The translations under genes were made by a program, and so were the position numbers. A model generated the notes under the pieces. It ran no database searches. It worked only from the letters and a program-made list of their open reading frames with translations, and was not told the DNA's origin. 64,000 nt of DNA from Vigna angularis (lineage: Eukaryota > Streptophyta > Magnoliopsida > Fabales > Fabaceae), in NCBI RefSeq assembly GCF_016808095.1, contig NC_068977.1:4276479-4340478 (forward strand). The letters run 5' to 3'. This document shows positions 53,421 through 64,000 of this stretch, piece after piece. How positions within the stretch are numbered: position 1 is the stretch's first letter; each line of letters begins with the position of its first letter.

Positions 53421-55440
53421 TGGCAATTATTTTATAATTTTAACTCAATAATTAAAAAAAAAACTGTCGATCTGATAATCTTTTCTTTATTGTTAAGTTT
53501 CTTTTAATTTATTTTATTTTTTTTAATTTAATCCATTTTTATTTAAAAATAAGTTAATAAGGTTTATTCGAATCGGTACTAGCGGTATTATGAAAGTAAC
53601 TAAATGAATAACATTTAGTCAAAATTGCCGTATTAAAATGCCGCAAGCAATTAATAGTAACATTCCTATGAATTAAATAGAAAAAACTATATTTATATTA
53701 TTTAACTTTTCACATAAATCAATAAGTATGAGATATTATCTATTTTGGTGTTAAAATTTTATCACGATTTTATTTTTAAAAAGTATATAAGGTAATTAAG
53801 AAAGAAAAAAAGTATTTAAATTATCATTAACCTAATAATCTAAAAAGAATAAAGTTTCATCCTTTTAATATCTTTTTTATTAACCAAGTTGAGGACTAAG
53901 GAATAAGAATTTGCCTTTGTAATTGTTTTTTCATTTTCTTAGAAAACGAGTGTTTGCTTTTGGAATTTTTTTTTTACTCAGAGACGACACTAAAATTCGA
54001 TCTTTTAAGTTTATTGAGATAATATTATTAGAGTCAATTTTTATTAATCATGTCAATATTATATAAATTATACTCAATACAAGTTTTAAAAAAATAAAGA
54101 TGATAAATATGATAGTTACAAGTCACAAAAGTTTCTTCTAGAAGAAAAAGTTTAAATATTGTTATTATATTATAGTACGATGTTTCAATCTTACGTAATT
54201 AACTTTAATTAACTCAAATTTATTTTGACAACCTTAGGATAAGATTTCATATTTCCATTTGATTTTATTTTTGTGAATAGTTTACCTTGTAATTTTGAAT
54301 ATATCTTTTTTTTTTTACAATATTATCGAATAAATACAGGAATAAAAATAATAAATAATGGTAATAGTAGTACTGAAACTGAAATGGGACAGTGAAGAAT
54401 TAGTATAATACTTGAGTTGGAAAATTGTACTAAGTTTATAACTTAATTTTTGAAGTATTTATGAGTTGCTTTTACTTTTAAACACAATATTCTCTAGTTT
54501 AATGATGATGATTTTAATAATTTGGGCTTTAGACACATGTTGATATTAATTATCCTAGTAGGGCCATTTCTTCTCCCGCCCCGTAATTTCTTTCTTCACC
54601 TCCATAAATTAATGAAAAGACAATTTTACTCTTATCTTATTCCAATCTCTTCTTCGATATACACCCTCCTCTCTCCACCTTCTTATTCTCTCTTTTCTTC
54701 TTCTCATCATCATCTTTGATCCTCCTATCCAAAATTTCAAAGTTACATAGAAAGTGAAAGGAAATGCTAGAAAGCTTTAGGAGGAAGATGAAAAATATAT
54801 GAGTAGACACGCATAGCCCACCACTTCCTAAGTATAGCTCCCTCCTACACTTTTTTATTTTTTTCACACTATAAAATATTTTGATTTATAAAATCTTAAA
54901 AAATATATCATGATTGAATAATATAGAATACATTTTTTTATTTTTGTGTTTCAGAAATTTAATATTTTAGATTATATAGCCTGTAATGAAAAAATTAAAA
55001 ATGCATTTTAGATTTATAATTTAAAATATAAAATAAAAATGTATTTTAAATTGTATAATTCGAAATGTAAAATTTGTATTACGAATTATTCGATATATTT
55101 TTAGAATTTGTATTTCAAAAATTGAAAATGAAAAGAGGATAAGATTAGAATTTTAAAATGTATGGAAGCATTCTTACCACTATTATTTAATTTCAATAAA
55201 TTTGAATAAAGTGGTACTTATAAGACCCATGAAAAATATTTACTTTAATAGTAACAATTTTATTACTAGTAGTAATAAATTTCTTTATGAATGGAAAATA
55301 TAATAAGTTTATAAAATGTGTAAAGTTAAATAAGAAATTTTGGTAACTTAATTGGTAGAAAATTTTGGTGATGGGTTCAAATTCTTTTCTACCTCTTTGT
55401 AAAAAAAAATATAAATAAAAAAAAATTAATGGAGAAAGCA
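53421..55440. other. AT-rich intergenic DNA
   Basis: No coding region is convincing. A pyrimidine-rich stretch (54560-54720) gives spurious ORFs. Bases 54900-55110 repeat the 'attttagattatatag..aaaatgcatttta' motif also found in EXO70A intron 9. Confidence 0.55.
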
Positions 55441-55455
55441 TTCATATTTGAAGTC

Positions 55456-55532
55456 ATTATGTAAGTAGTGAATCCATTATATAAGTGGTGAATCCATTAT
55501 GTAAGTGGTAAATCCATTATGTAAGTGGTGAA
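55456..55532 (+). repeat. 20-bp tandem repeat, about four copies
   Basis: The unit is 'ccattatgtaagtggtgaat' with single-base variants. It lies at the start of the region that may be an old gypsy LTR (55.4-58.1 kb). Confidence 0.85.
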
Positions 55533-55879
55533 ATTAAAATAATAAATAATATTTAAAAAAATGATGAATAGTAAAAAAATTTTACTATAAATTGCAAGCA
55601 TGAGGAAGGCTGAAACTTGTACCAAAAATTTAGAAAAATTTTGAGAGAAGAGAGTTGGAGGAAATTCTAATTGCAAAGGGAAAATTCTGGCAGTTTTCGG
55701 GAAACAATTTCTAAGCACGAGATTAAGTCTGGAATAGAGGTAGGGGAGCTAATCCTTCTTATGTATGACTTTTATACATGTTATGATCATGAATATGAGT
55801 TATTAATATGTTAAAATTTTGGTAATGGTAGTTATCTATTCATTTGTATAAATTTAGTTTTCATGATTATAATTTTATT

Positions 55880-56570
55880 ATTTTCGAATTAATGTGGTAA
55901 AACCTTCCTTTTAATTATTTTTACCATTGGATTTAGCTACAAATTTAATATATGAATCCTAAGACTTATTTCTTCACTTTGACCGTTCGAATCATCAATT
56001 AGAAGTCTGTACTTGGAGAAATAAATCCTGCATGTTTGAGTAAATTAATTACCCCTGTAGTTCTGTTACTGAGACCTCTCGGTAAAATATAGATTCTGAC
56101 CTATTTCATCGTTAGATCAACCTGAAAATTTGATATATGATTCTTAGGATATATTACTGCACTTTAACCGATCGGATTTGTAATTGGAAGTCTATGTTTT
56201 GAGAAATAAATTTTGAAAGTTTGAAAAATCTGATGAACACTATATTTCTATTCTTAAGTTATCATGGTAAAAACTTCATATATATTTCATTTACCGTTAG
56301 ATTGAGCCCAAACTTTAGTATGTAGTTCATAAGACATATTAAGTCATCTTGACCGTTCAGATTTGTAATTAGATGTCTTTGCTTAGAGGAATGTGTTCCA
56401 CATTTTGAGTATAACCAAAAACCACTTAGAATTTTGTCCGTGCGTTACCTCGGTAAAACCTCAATATCTATCTAGTTAACCGTTGGATCAACCTGAAATA
56501 TTAATATGTAGTTTCTAACACATAGTGAATTACTTTTACCGTTCAGATTTGAAATCGAAGTTACAGATTT
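55880..56570 (+). repeat. Four diverged units of about 175-185 bp
   Basis: Each unit contains 'cggtaaaa', 'ccgttggat(c/t)', 'aatttgatatatgattc', 'gaccgttcagattt' and 'ggaagtctatg'. Similar imperfect repeats are common in the LTRs of large plant gypsy elements, so the surrounding 55.4-58.1 kb may be an old LTR. I found no target duplication. Confidence 0.7.
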
Positions 56571-57164
56571 AGAGATATTAATTTCGTATCCTCTCAGGGA
56601 TCTCAATATTGCTTAATTTCTATTTTTGATATCTATTCGGTATTAATTTTATATGCTGTTGTTTTGAATCTATAAATAAGAAATTTGTTAAAAACTAGTT
56701 GAGGAACACTTTGGCTAAGGAAAGACTTGGTACTTAAGTTGTCCATTGTGACGCACCTCTCTTTCCTGGAAGTCTACTCGACAAGCTTTTAACTTAAATC
56801 CTATTGAACAAATTTTGTACTGTTAAATTATTGTGCAATATATCTTGTTGGAATGGAAATGTCTGATGAATTCATGTTATTGTGGTAGATATGAAATTAT
56901 GAATTATAATTGTGATGATTATATTTTATTATATTGCATTTAAATTTATGCGTCTGAACATGATATGAGTATTATGGGGAGATTTTGTAAGGGTATAATG
57001 TGAGTTGAGGAATATGAGTATGGTATGAGTCTCGTGGAGAGATTTAGTAATGTTATGGTATTTGTGTATATGTTGATGTTGAGGGTCCCGTAGTTGGAGG
57101 TTATCCTGATATTCTAATACTCGTCCAGTCTCAAGTAGAGAATGATGAATTATGTGGTGAGAGG

Positions 57165-57560
57165 GATGTCCTGGTCTATGTGCCAGTTTTGGACATAGTG
57201 AGGGGACTAACCTTGTGAGTGGTATGGAGGGCAAGATGTCCTGGTCTATGTGTCGGTTTTGGACATAGTGAGGGGACTAACCTTGTAAGTGGTATGGAGG
57301 GCAGGATGTCCTGGTCTATGTGCCAGTTTTGGACATAGTGAGGGGACTAACCTTGTAAGTGGTATGGAGGGCAGGATGTCCTGGTCTATGTGCCAGTTTT
57401 GGACATAGTGAGGGGACTAACCTTGTAAGTGGTATGGAGGGCAGGATGTCCTGGTCTATGTGCCGGTTTTGGACATAGTGAGGGGACTAACTTTGTGAAT
57501 GGTATGGAGGGCAGGATGTCCTGGTCTATGTGCCGGTTTTGGACATAAAGAGGGGACTAA
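57165..57560 (+). repeat. 70-bp tandem array, about 5.6 copies
   Basis: The unit 'gatgtcctggtctatgtgcc' plus 50 more bases starts at 57165, 57235, 57305, 57375, 57445 and 57515. The third to fifth units are almost identical, which points to recent homogenisation; the outer ones carry more changes. No coding sense. Confidence 0.93.
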
Positions 57561-58147
57561 GAATGGCATCACAAATGGGGAACCTTCCGTTGAATTGCTC
57601 ATTAACATATCGTCGAGATTGGTGTCTATTGGGTATTGTGGAATGAGTGTCTATTAGGTACTGTGGTATGAGTGTATATCGAGTGTATCAAAGTAATGGA
57701 TGAGTATCTATGATGTGATTGTTGTATGATGGTATCAGTGTGTCTGACATAATTATTATATGAGGTTTGTTGAGTGCATTAAAGTAAATATGCATGTCTC
57801 AGAAATGATTGGTTGCATGTTAGCTCACCCTAGTTGTTTGTGTTTATGTTTGGGTATGTGCGATGATCGTATAATTCGTTATACAGGAGCAGATGAAGGA
57901 ATAGCGTCTGACTCAGTGCCAAGGAAGGGAGGGATAGAAGAACTCAAGCAATAGTTTTGTAGTTGAAATCTGAGCCTAAAACATGTATAAATATATATCA
58001 ACTAAAAATTTTTAAGTGTGAGATTACGAGATGTTACCGTAAATGTAATGCTACAATACATAAATCTTAAATTTTCAAGTGTGAGAATTTGGAATATTAC
58101 AGTACTGACTTTTTCAAATCGTAGAAGAGAATTCTTTATTGGAATTG

Positions 58148-58149
<2 letters not shown>

Positions 58150-58202
<53 letters not shown>
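58150..58202. repeat. (TA)n microsatellite
   Basis: A dinucleotide run of about 26 repeats, 55 bp left of the Tat element 3 boundary. Confidence 0.95.
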
Positions 58203-58205
<3 letters not shown>

Positions 58206-58256
58206 GAAAGCGTAGTGTATGTACATACATTTATGCACGTATATGTACATACTTAT

Positions 58257-58787
58257 TGTTTCTGCTGAATGGGACCGGGAAAAACTCCTGCTACCTCCGC
58301 CCGGAAACACTCCTCCTCTTCCGATCGGTTCTCCTTTCTTCGCTCCTAACGTTCGTTCCTCCACTCTCCTCGCGCTCGTCCTCCACGCAAATGGGTTGAC
58401 CTGCAGCAAACACTCTGACGCTCAAGTCAGAATGGGCTTTAACAAGTCTATGTAATTATCACAGAACAGAGAGTTTACCTTCTCCTTTGACTGCTATTTA
58501 TATGATTTCAGAGAATATTCCCAATTAATTTACCTTTTAATGGCTTTCAATGCGTACCTTAAATACTCGACAATGACCGTTACCTCATTAACTAATCATT
58601 CATGAGCCTTCAACTGCTGTCCCCCGCCCATAGCTTTAGGTGTTCGCCCAGCTCGGTCGTATCACTCCTAAGAGAACCGATCGGACGTATCAGGCCGAGG
58701 CGCCCGATCGGATAGATTAGCTATGCTTCTACCCGATCGGCCCTCTCTAAAACCTTCTTGGTCGATTGTCCGCCCTTGGTAGTAACA
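58257..58787 (-). mobile_element. 3' LTR of Tat element 3
   Basis: In plus coordinates it begins TGTTTCTGCTG and ends ..GTAGTAACA (right end could be 58789). It shares 'ctctgacgctcaagtca' and the overall layout with the LTR fragments at 14922 and 24425. Bases 58788-58999 form the spacer with the polypurine tract on the minus strand and the leader of the accessory ORF. Confidence 0.78.
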
Positions 58788-58999
58788 CATAAGCCCCAGA
58801 TGACTCCCGAGGACCTGGACTTAATAAACCAACTTTGTCAGCTGCCCCCCAAATCCTCTTGCCGTGTTCTGATCGGTTTTTTGGGCAACAAAAATCTTCC
58901 ATCTAATGTGTTCGGTAAGCTATTTTTTATCACCTTTCATTGAGCAGCCGTTTGGAACTTATCTGAATTTTCTTCTGCTTTGCAGATTACCTATCGAAG

Positions 59000-59611
59000 A
59001 TGGATCCATCCAAGAACAGCACTTTTGCTCGGCTCTTCGCTCAGAGAGGGGGCGAAGTAAGGAAATCGGGCGGGAGCTCGTCCCATGCCCCACCCCCTAC
59101 CGTTGCCCCCGCAACTTCCCGACCAAACCAACAGACTTCCGTTCCTCCTCCGGTTGAAGTTGTTCCTGATCAGGCTCCCCCGATCGAGTCCCACCCCAAG
59201 AAGAAGAAAGCCAGCACACTATTGGCCGATGCTCGCGCTACTCAGCGTCGTATGCAGCGGTCTTTGGATGATGCCAAACTTGACCTCCAAAAGGCCACCT
59301 CTTCCAACACAACTCTGACAGCCGAGCAGGATTCTCTCCGCAGTCAAGTAACAAAGTTGGAGGCTGAAGTCAAGCTGCTGGGTGATGAAGCGGTAAACGA
59401 GCATGTGCTCGGGTTTGACAAGGCCCTCGCCCAATGCAACCTCCTCTTTCAAGTGCCTACCGACGATCCCCGCCTTGACGTGAGTATGATGGTGGTGGAC
59501 AACAAGCTAGTTCCCATCCACGTTCCCCTATCTTCTCCTCTGGTCGGCCAGAATGTCGCAGCTGCCGTCGAAGTGGTTGGAGAGACCGGAGAAGCTGAAG
59601 GCCAATCCTAA
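59000..59611 (+). CDS. Tat accessory ORF of element 3 (coiled-coil protein)
   Basis: ATG 59000, 203 residues. Residues 1-70 are basic and Pro-rich, and about 72-125 form a coiled coil (RRMQRSLDDAKLDLQKA onward). The patch HVLGFDKALAQCNLLF matches HTRGFKKALRQVSYIL of the ORF in Tat element 1. It lies antisense to the element's pol, between the 3' LTR and the tandem array. It is shorter than the 333-residue homologue and lacks the upstream 'gypsy type transposon' exon. Function unknown. Confidence 0.68.
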   Translation: MDPSKNSTFARLFAQRGGEVRKSGGSSSHAPPPTVAPATSRPNQQTSVPPPVEVVPDQAPPIESHPKKKKASTLLADARATQRRMQRSLDDAKLDLQKATSSNTTLTAEQDSLRSQVTKLEAEVKLLGDEAVNEHVLGFDKALAQCNLLFQVPTDDPRLDVSMMVVDNKLVPIHVPLSSPLVGQNVAAAVEVVGETGEAEGQS

Positions 59612-59798
59612 GTGATTAGACCTAAGATTTTACCGCTTTTGAACCTATCTTGTAACAACTTTTGGAAATTAATGAAAAATTTCAAGTTCTTTTTGCCACT
59701 TTGCCTTCTCCATGTTTACTTGCATTTTCCTGTTTTACTTGTCTTCTCGCGTACAGTTTTTCATTTCATGTTTGGTTTGCCTCGTAAGAATGTCGCCC

Positions 59799-60527
59799 GG
59801 TTTAGGTCTTAGGAGCTCTCTAGAAGCGTGCCCTAAGACCAAGGTGAGAGTTCACGAAAGAAATCTGCCTCACCCGCTCAGTTTAGGTCTTAGGAGCTCT
59901 CTAGAAGCGTGCCCTAAGACCAAGGTGAGAGTTCACGAAAGAAATCTGCCTTACCCACTCGGTTTAGGTCTTAGAAGCTCTCTAGAAGCGTGCCCTAAAA
60001 CCAAGGTGAGAGTTCACAAAAGAAATCTTCCTCACCCGCTCGGTTTAGGTCTTAGGAGCTCTCTAGAAGCGTGCCCTAAGACCAAGGTGAGAGTTCACGA
60101 AAGAAATCTGCCTCACCCGCTCGGTTTAGGTCTTAGGAGCTCTCTATAAGCGTGCCTTAAGACCAAGGTGAGAGTTCACAAAAGAAATCTGCCTCACCCG
60201 CTCGGTTTAGGTCTTAGGAGCTCTCTAGAAGCGTGTCCTAAGACCAAGGTGAGAGTTCACGAAAGAAATCTGCCTCACCCGCTCGGTTTAGGTCTTAGGA
60301 GCTCTTTAGAAACGTGCCCTAAGACCAAGGTGAGAGTTCACGAAAGAAATCTACCTCACCCGCTCGGTTTAGGTCTTAGGAGCTCTCTAGAAGCGTGCCC
60401 TAAGACCAAGGTGAGAGTTCACGAAAGAAATCTGCCACACCCGCTCGGTTTAGGTCTTAGGAGCTCTCTAGAAGCGTGCCCTAAGACCAAGGTGAGAGTT
60501 CACGAAAGAAATCTGCCTCACCCCGCT
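59799..60527 (+). repeat. 81-bp tandem array, nine copies
   Basis: Units begin ggtttaggtcttaggagctc and start every 81 bp from 59799. Copies differ by one to five bases. The period is 27 codons, so plus-strand ORFs run through the array, broken by TAA at about 60149. I see no start or context to support translation. The array occupies the 3' untranslated region of Tat element 3, the counterpart of the 74-bp array of element 1. Confidence 0.95.
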
Positions 60528-60851
60528 CGGCTGTTAACACATGACGAAAATTTCGTGTGATAAACAATGTATTATTGATATAAAATGATGAGTACAAAGC
60601 TCTTAGCTGAAATAAAATTTCAAATGAGACGCGTTCCATGTATTGGGTATGGCCTTTCTCGTCGGGTGCTCTAGGCGGTATGCTCCATTTTGTAAATTCT
60701 CTACAATTCTGAAGGGGCTTTCCCAATTCGCAACTAACTTTCCCGCCGATCGGTTTCGTCAGGCCTCTGCCGTTTTTCTCCATACAAGGTCTCCTTCCAC
60801 AAACTGTCGAGGCCTGACCTTGGTATTATAACGTCTTGCCAAAAGCCTTTT
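60528..60851. other. Spacer between integrase and the 81-bp array
   Basis: On the minus strand it holds the degenerate C-terminal tail of pol, as in other Tat elements. I see no intact domain. Confidence 0.45.
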
Positions 60852-61960
60852 TTAGGCCTCCGCTCGGATCATTGCCACTTCTCTTCGCTCGTCCAGAGTG
60901 TCAAGCTCCACACGAATCTCATCATTGTTATCCTGCAGATTTTGGACTTCCCTTCGGATAGTGGGCTCTCCTACTTCCACCGGTAACATTGCGTCCATTC
61001 CGTACGTTAAGTTGAACGGGGTTTTCCCTGTTGTACCGTGAGGAGTGCAGCGATATCCCCACAGGACCTCCTGAAGCTCATCTACCCAGAGGCCTTTGGC
61101 TTCTCCCAGCCTTTTCTTCAACTCGGAGACGATCACTTTGTTGACCGCTTCTACTTGGCCGTTCGTTTGGGGATGCTCTACCGAGCTTGTGACATGCTTA
61201 ATTCCCAGCTTTTTGTAAAATTCTCCTAAGCCTTTGTCAATGAACTGTCGACCATTGTCTGTAACTATGACTTTGGGAATTCCAAATCTGCAGATGAGCG
61301 TCCACATAAACTTTTGAACCCTCGCTGTCGTGATCGTTGCGAGCGGCTCTGCCTCCACCCACTTAGTGAAATAGTCAATTGCCACCAGTAGGAATTTCTT
61401 TTGCGCTCGGCCCACGGGAAAGGGTCCGACAATATCTACTCCCCATTGTGCGAACGGCCAAGGTGACACCAAGCTGTGCAACTCGACCGGTGGAAGATTA
61501 ATATTCTTGCCATGCTCTTGAAACTTCAGACATTTCTGCACAAACTCTTTTCAGTCTCTCTTCACCGTCGGCCAAAAGTAGCCCGCTCTTATGACCTTGG
61601 CACGCAACGCTCGCTGCCCTGTATGCATTCCGCATGCCCCCTCGTGCAGCTCCCTCATCACATACTCCGCTTCCTCAACGATACACACTTCAACAAGGGC
61701 GAGGAGAAACCTCTCTTATACAGATCTTCTCCTATCAGCAAATACCGAGCGGCTTTCTTAGCCTCAGCCACTCGAACGCGCAAGCCATTCTCCTGCCTCT
61801 AAATGACTTTTCTTATTTCCTTCCTCCAATTAGACCAATCAGAGACCTCGTGAACCGCCAAACATTCCACCGACGGGTTCATCATAACCTGCCTTATGAC
61901 GGACGACAAGTGATCCTTCCCCTTGCTATTGGCAAGTTTAGATAAGACGTCCGCCCTCGC
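60852..61960 (-). pseudogene. Integrase of Tat element 3, one in-frame stop
   Basis: The N-terminal zinc-binding part (about 61700-61560, with CGMHTGQRALRAK) is joined in frame to the core but contains a TGA at about 61553. From 61541 the frame is open for 229 codons. The core's acidic residues are in WGVDIVGPFPVG, VIVTDNGRQFID and VEHPQTNGQVEAVN, spaced as in active integrases. The C-terminal part ends at NDEIRVELDTLDERRE. It would splice element cDNA into chromosomes. Confidence 0.85.
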
Positions 61961-62290
61961 ATTCTACTCCCTCGATACATGTTTAAATTCCACCGTCTGG
62001 AATTGCTTTACCAACTCCTTCACTTTATGATAATACCGAAGCAGTTGATCATCTTTTGTCTGGAAGCTCCCCGTCAGCTGCCCTACCACCAATTGGGAAT
62101 CCGTTTGGCATTTGACCAAGACTACCCCCAAGTCTTTAGCCAGCTCGAGCCCGGCCAGCACTGCTTCGTATTCGGCCTGATTATTGCTTATCTTGAACCG
62201 AAAGGTAATTGCCTGCTCCACAACAAAGACGTCTGGTCCTTCCAACACAATTCCTGCTCCACCACCAGACTTCTCCGAGGAGTCATCCAC
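61900..62290 (-). pseudogene. Second (archaeal-type) RNase H of Tat element 3
   Basis: The frame from 62290 reads MDDSSEKSGGGAGIVLEGPD, then SNNQAEYEAVLAGLELA with the catalytic Glu and CQTDSQLVVGQLTG with an Asp. It reaches a stop at about 61964, where NARAD with the last Asp follows. Tat elements carry this extra RNase H downstream of the gypsy one; it degrades the RNA of the hybrid. All catalytic positions seem present, but a stop separates the last. Confidence 0.8.
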
Positions 62291-62323
62291 ATAGAGGATC
62301 CACTCTTGGTGAGCTTCATCTTC

Positions 62324-62910
62324 CTAAGGTAACTCGACTGCAAAGTCAGCCAAATGTTGCCCTCGGATCGACCCTCTTGGTTCAAACTGGAATCCAAATT
62401 CAGACAACTCCACAGACCATCCTACAATCCTCCCGGCCAAATCTGGTTTGCGCAGGATTTTCGCGATCGGGTGGTCTGTTCGGACTACCACCTGATGACT
62501 TTGGAAGTACGGCCTTAAGCGCCGCGCTGCCAGCACCAGTGCCAAAGCGATCTTCTCCACTCGCTTGTACCTGGTTTCCGCCGGTTGCAACGTTCGGCTA
62601 ACGAAGTACACGAGTTTGAAATCAGGTTGCTCCTGTACCAACGCCGAGCTGACCGTGTTATCCGAGACCGCCAGGAATAGTTGCAACGCATGCCCTGCCT
62701 CAGGTCGCCCCATGACCGGTGGGCTGACCAGTATTCGTTTAACTTTATTAAAGGCTTGCTCGCACTGGTCGTCCTAATCCGTTCACGAACTCTTCTTCAT
62801 AATTCTCACTATCGGCTTTATCCGCTCGGCTAACTTAGGGATAAAGCGGGATAATGAAGTCAACCTCCCCACCAATCTCTGAACCTCCTTCAGCTTCTGC
62901 GGACTCCTCA
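62324..62910 (-). pseudogene. RT thumb and gypsy-type RNase H of Tat element 3
   Basis: The RT thumb (SPQKLKEVQRLVGRLTSLSR, 62907-62783) is followed by two stops near 62775 and then by the RNase H frame from 62713. That frame reads LQLFLAVSDNTVSSALVQEQ, YKRVEKIALALVLAARRLRP and VVVRTDHPIAKILRKPDLAG. The palm with its catalytic Asp pair is absent, having been replaced by a Tekay-like gag start. One reading frame spans the chimeric junction. Confidence 0.82.
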
Positions 62911-63129
62911 TCTCCAGTAGTTTGGTGTGGTCCGACGCATCACGCTCGGTAGGTTGAGGAAGTGGTCTTGGTGCCATTTGTTCTCTCTGATAAGCAGAGA
63001 AAATAATCATTAGTTAAATTCGGACGGTTTGATACACTCATCAAACGAATGTTGAGCACACAGCACAAGCATAATATGCTCATAACCTACAGTGTTCCTT
63101 AAGGAACAAAACTGCTCTGATACCACTAA
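62911..63129 (-). mobile_element. gag start and primer-binding site of a Tekay-like element, minus strand
   Basis: The gag ATG is at 62976 (MAPRPLPQPTERDASDH), closely matching the gag start at 5520 and 13329. The primer-binding site TGGTATCAGAGC is at 63115-63126 (reverse). Only about 20 gag codons remain before the switch to Tat RT sequence. Confidence 0.82.
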
Positions 63130-64000
63130 TGTAACATCCCAAAAATACAGCCAGAAACTATATATTAGAATAATCACATTTAATAATAATTCAGTTCAGT
63201 TTTTCCACTAATGAACGAACGCACAAAGACGAACGTCCTTACATAAGATTTACAAAATTTAAGCCGAACATAAACGAAATCTGACCGAACGGTTCATAGA
63301 GGAAAAATACCGAACGGTCAAATCAAAAAGAAACGGATGAGAAGGTCGAACGACCGCTCTATCAAACACCTATACTACTAGCCGAACGTCCTACTGTTCG
63401 GTCTTCACCTCCACCTCTACCAAGCTCTCTTCCTCTAAATATTGCTCCTCCAACGCCTCTTCCAGCAGTGTGTCTCCTTCTGCTCACATCCACACGGATG
63501 ATCATTGCAAAGACAAGGACGGACGTACAAACGAGACAACACAAGGAAAAACACAGGGTAAGCTTATGTAATTTAATTCAAGTAATAACAAACATTTCAA
63601 TATGCAATCACAATCAAATACATTCCAATAAACAGTTTAATCAACACCCTGATACTAGACCGACTGTCCGGACTGTATGAATTCCATGTAGCTACGACGT
63701 TCGTGCACCCAGGTGATGTAGTAACTGAAATTCTCATCAGCTGCCACCCGATGTTAGTCCTATCTGTCCAAATTAACCAAGGACTAGGACCTCCTGCCGT
63801 TCCCACACATGACGTACCCCCTCTACGTGAAGACGAGTACTCACGGAACATCAGGATGAATCGTCGGCAAAGCTTTGTCCACATTCATACTTTACGATAT
63901 CAATCTCATCCAAGAGTCGTTCCTCCCTGGAACGCTCGTTCAATTCCATAATCTCATATTCATCTCATAAACTTTTCATCATTTATTCTTCATCAATCCA
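63130..64000 (-). mobile_element. 5' LTR of the right-edge Tekay-like element (runs off the window)
   Basis: Read in reverse, the LTR ends ..GGATGTTACA at 63130 and extends beyond 64000. It shares with LTRs A and B the 'tgatcatccgtgtggatgtgagcagaaggag' region (about 63478-63508, reverse) and the 'tgtgggaacggcaggaggtcc' block (about 63790-63810, reverse). It is clearly diverged from them, so it is a different subfamily. Confidence 0.82.

Larger units (their letters stand above)
58257..62910 (-). mobile_element. Tat-lineage Ty3/gypsy element 3, minus strand, 5'-truncated
   Basis: From left to right: 3' LTR (58257-58787), plus-strand accessory ORF (59000-59611), 81-bp array (59799-60527), integrase (61960-60852, reading leftwards), a second archaeal-type RNase H (about 62290-61900), gypsy RNase H (62713-62324) and the RT thumb (62910-62783). 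Upstream RT, protease and gag are gone: at about 62910 the sequence switches to a Tekay-like gag start. The dual RNase H is a defining Tat-lineage trait. Confidence 0.87.

Noticed and set aside
53127..53507. 126-residue plus-strand ORF over the EXO70A first exon
   Set aside because: It is antisense to the first exon and 5' flank of a well-supported gene and has no domain.
59799..60527. CRISPR-like array
   Set aside because: Whole 81-bp units are repeated without unique spacers, and the context is a plant retrotransposon.
59712..60560. Repeat protein of 27-residue units
   Set aside because: The 81-bp period keeps frames open automatically; the frame is broken by a stop at about 60149 and there is no promoter or start evidence.

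Overview
This window is plant nuclear DNA, most likely from a Phaseoleae legume such as a Vigna or Phaseolus relative. That placement is an inference from the style of the retroelements and the gene structure, not a database match. It holds one intact-looking host gene, an EXO70A-type exocyst subunit. The gene lies on the minus strand at 39926-53187, with eleven exons that join into a 628-residue reading frame. Almost everything else is transposable-element DNA, much of it nested, truncated or recombined.

Layout. 1-14.3 kb: an unidentified minus-strand retroelement-like ORF is split by a Ty3/gypsy (Tekay-like) array arranged LTR, internal, LTR, truncated internal. The first internal region carries a 1.46-kb solo LTR. 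14.3-14.6 kb: a 5S rRNA-derived segment of Cassandra type. 14.9-24.7 kb: a decayed minus-strand Tat-lineage gypsy element with a plus-strand accessory ORF, a 74-bp tandem array, two nested solo LTRs, and broken gag, protease and RT. 24.7-25.0 kb: an unexplained open segment. 25.0-27.8 kb: a second Tat element in the opposite orientation, joined at about 27.83 kb to a truncated minus-strand Ty1/copia element (27.8-30.4 kb). 30475-35077: a complete Mutator-like element (MULE) with roughly 500-bp terminal inverted repeats and a perfect 9-bp target duplication. It carries a MURA-like ORF lacking its DDE core and a convergent GRF zinc-finger ORF. 36.5-39.6 kb: a heavily decayed plus-strand copia element. 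39.9-53.2 kb: the EXO70A gene. Its 8.1-kb third intron holds a gypsy solo LTR (5-bp duplication ATTTG), which is itself interrupted by a 4.1-kb copia-type non-autonomous element (5-bp duplication GTTCG). 53.2-58.25 kb: AT-rich intergenic DNA with several tandem repeats. 58257-62.9 kb: a third Tat element (minus) with 3' LTR, accessory ORF, an 81-bp nine-copy array, integrase and two RNase H domains. It fuses to the gag start and LTR of a Tekay-like element that runs off the right edge.

No tRNA gene, CRISPR array or organellar insertion was recognised. Several insertion boundaries are supported at base level by target-site duplications. This gives a relative order: each solo LTR or nested element is younger than the element it interrupts.
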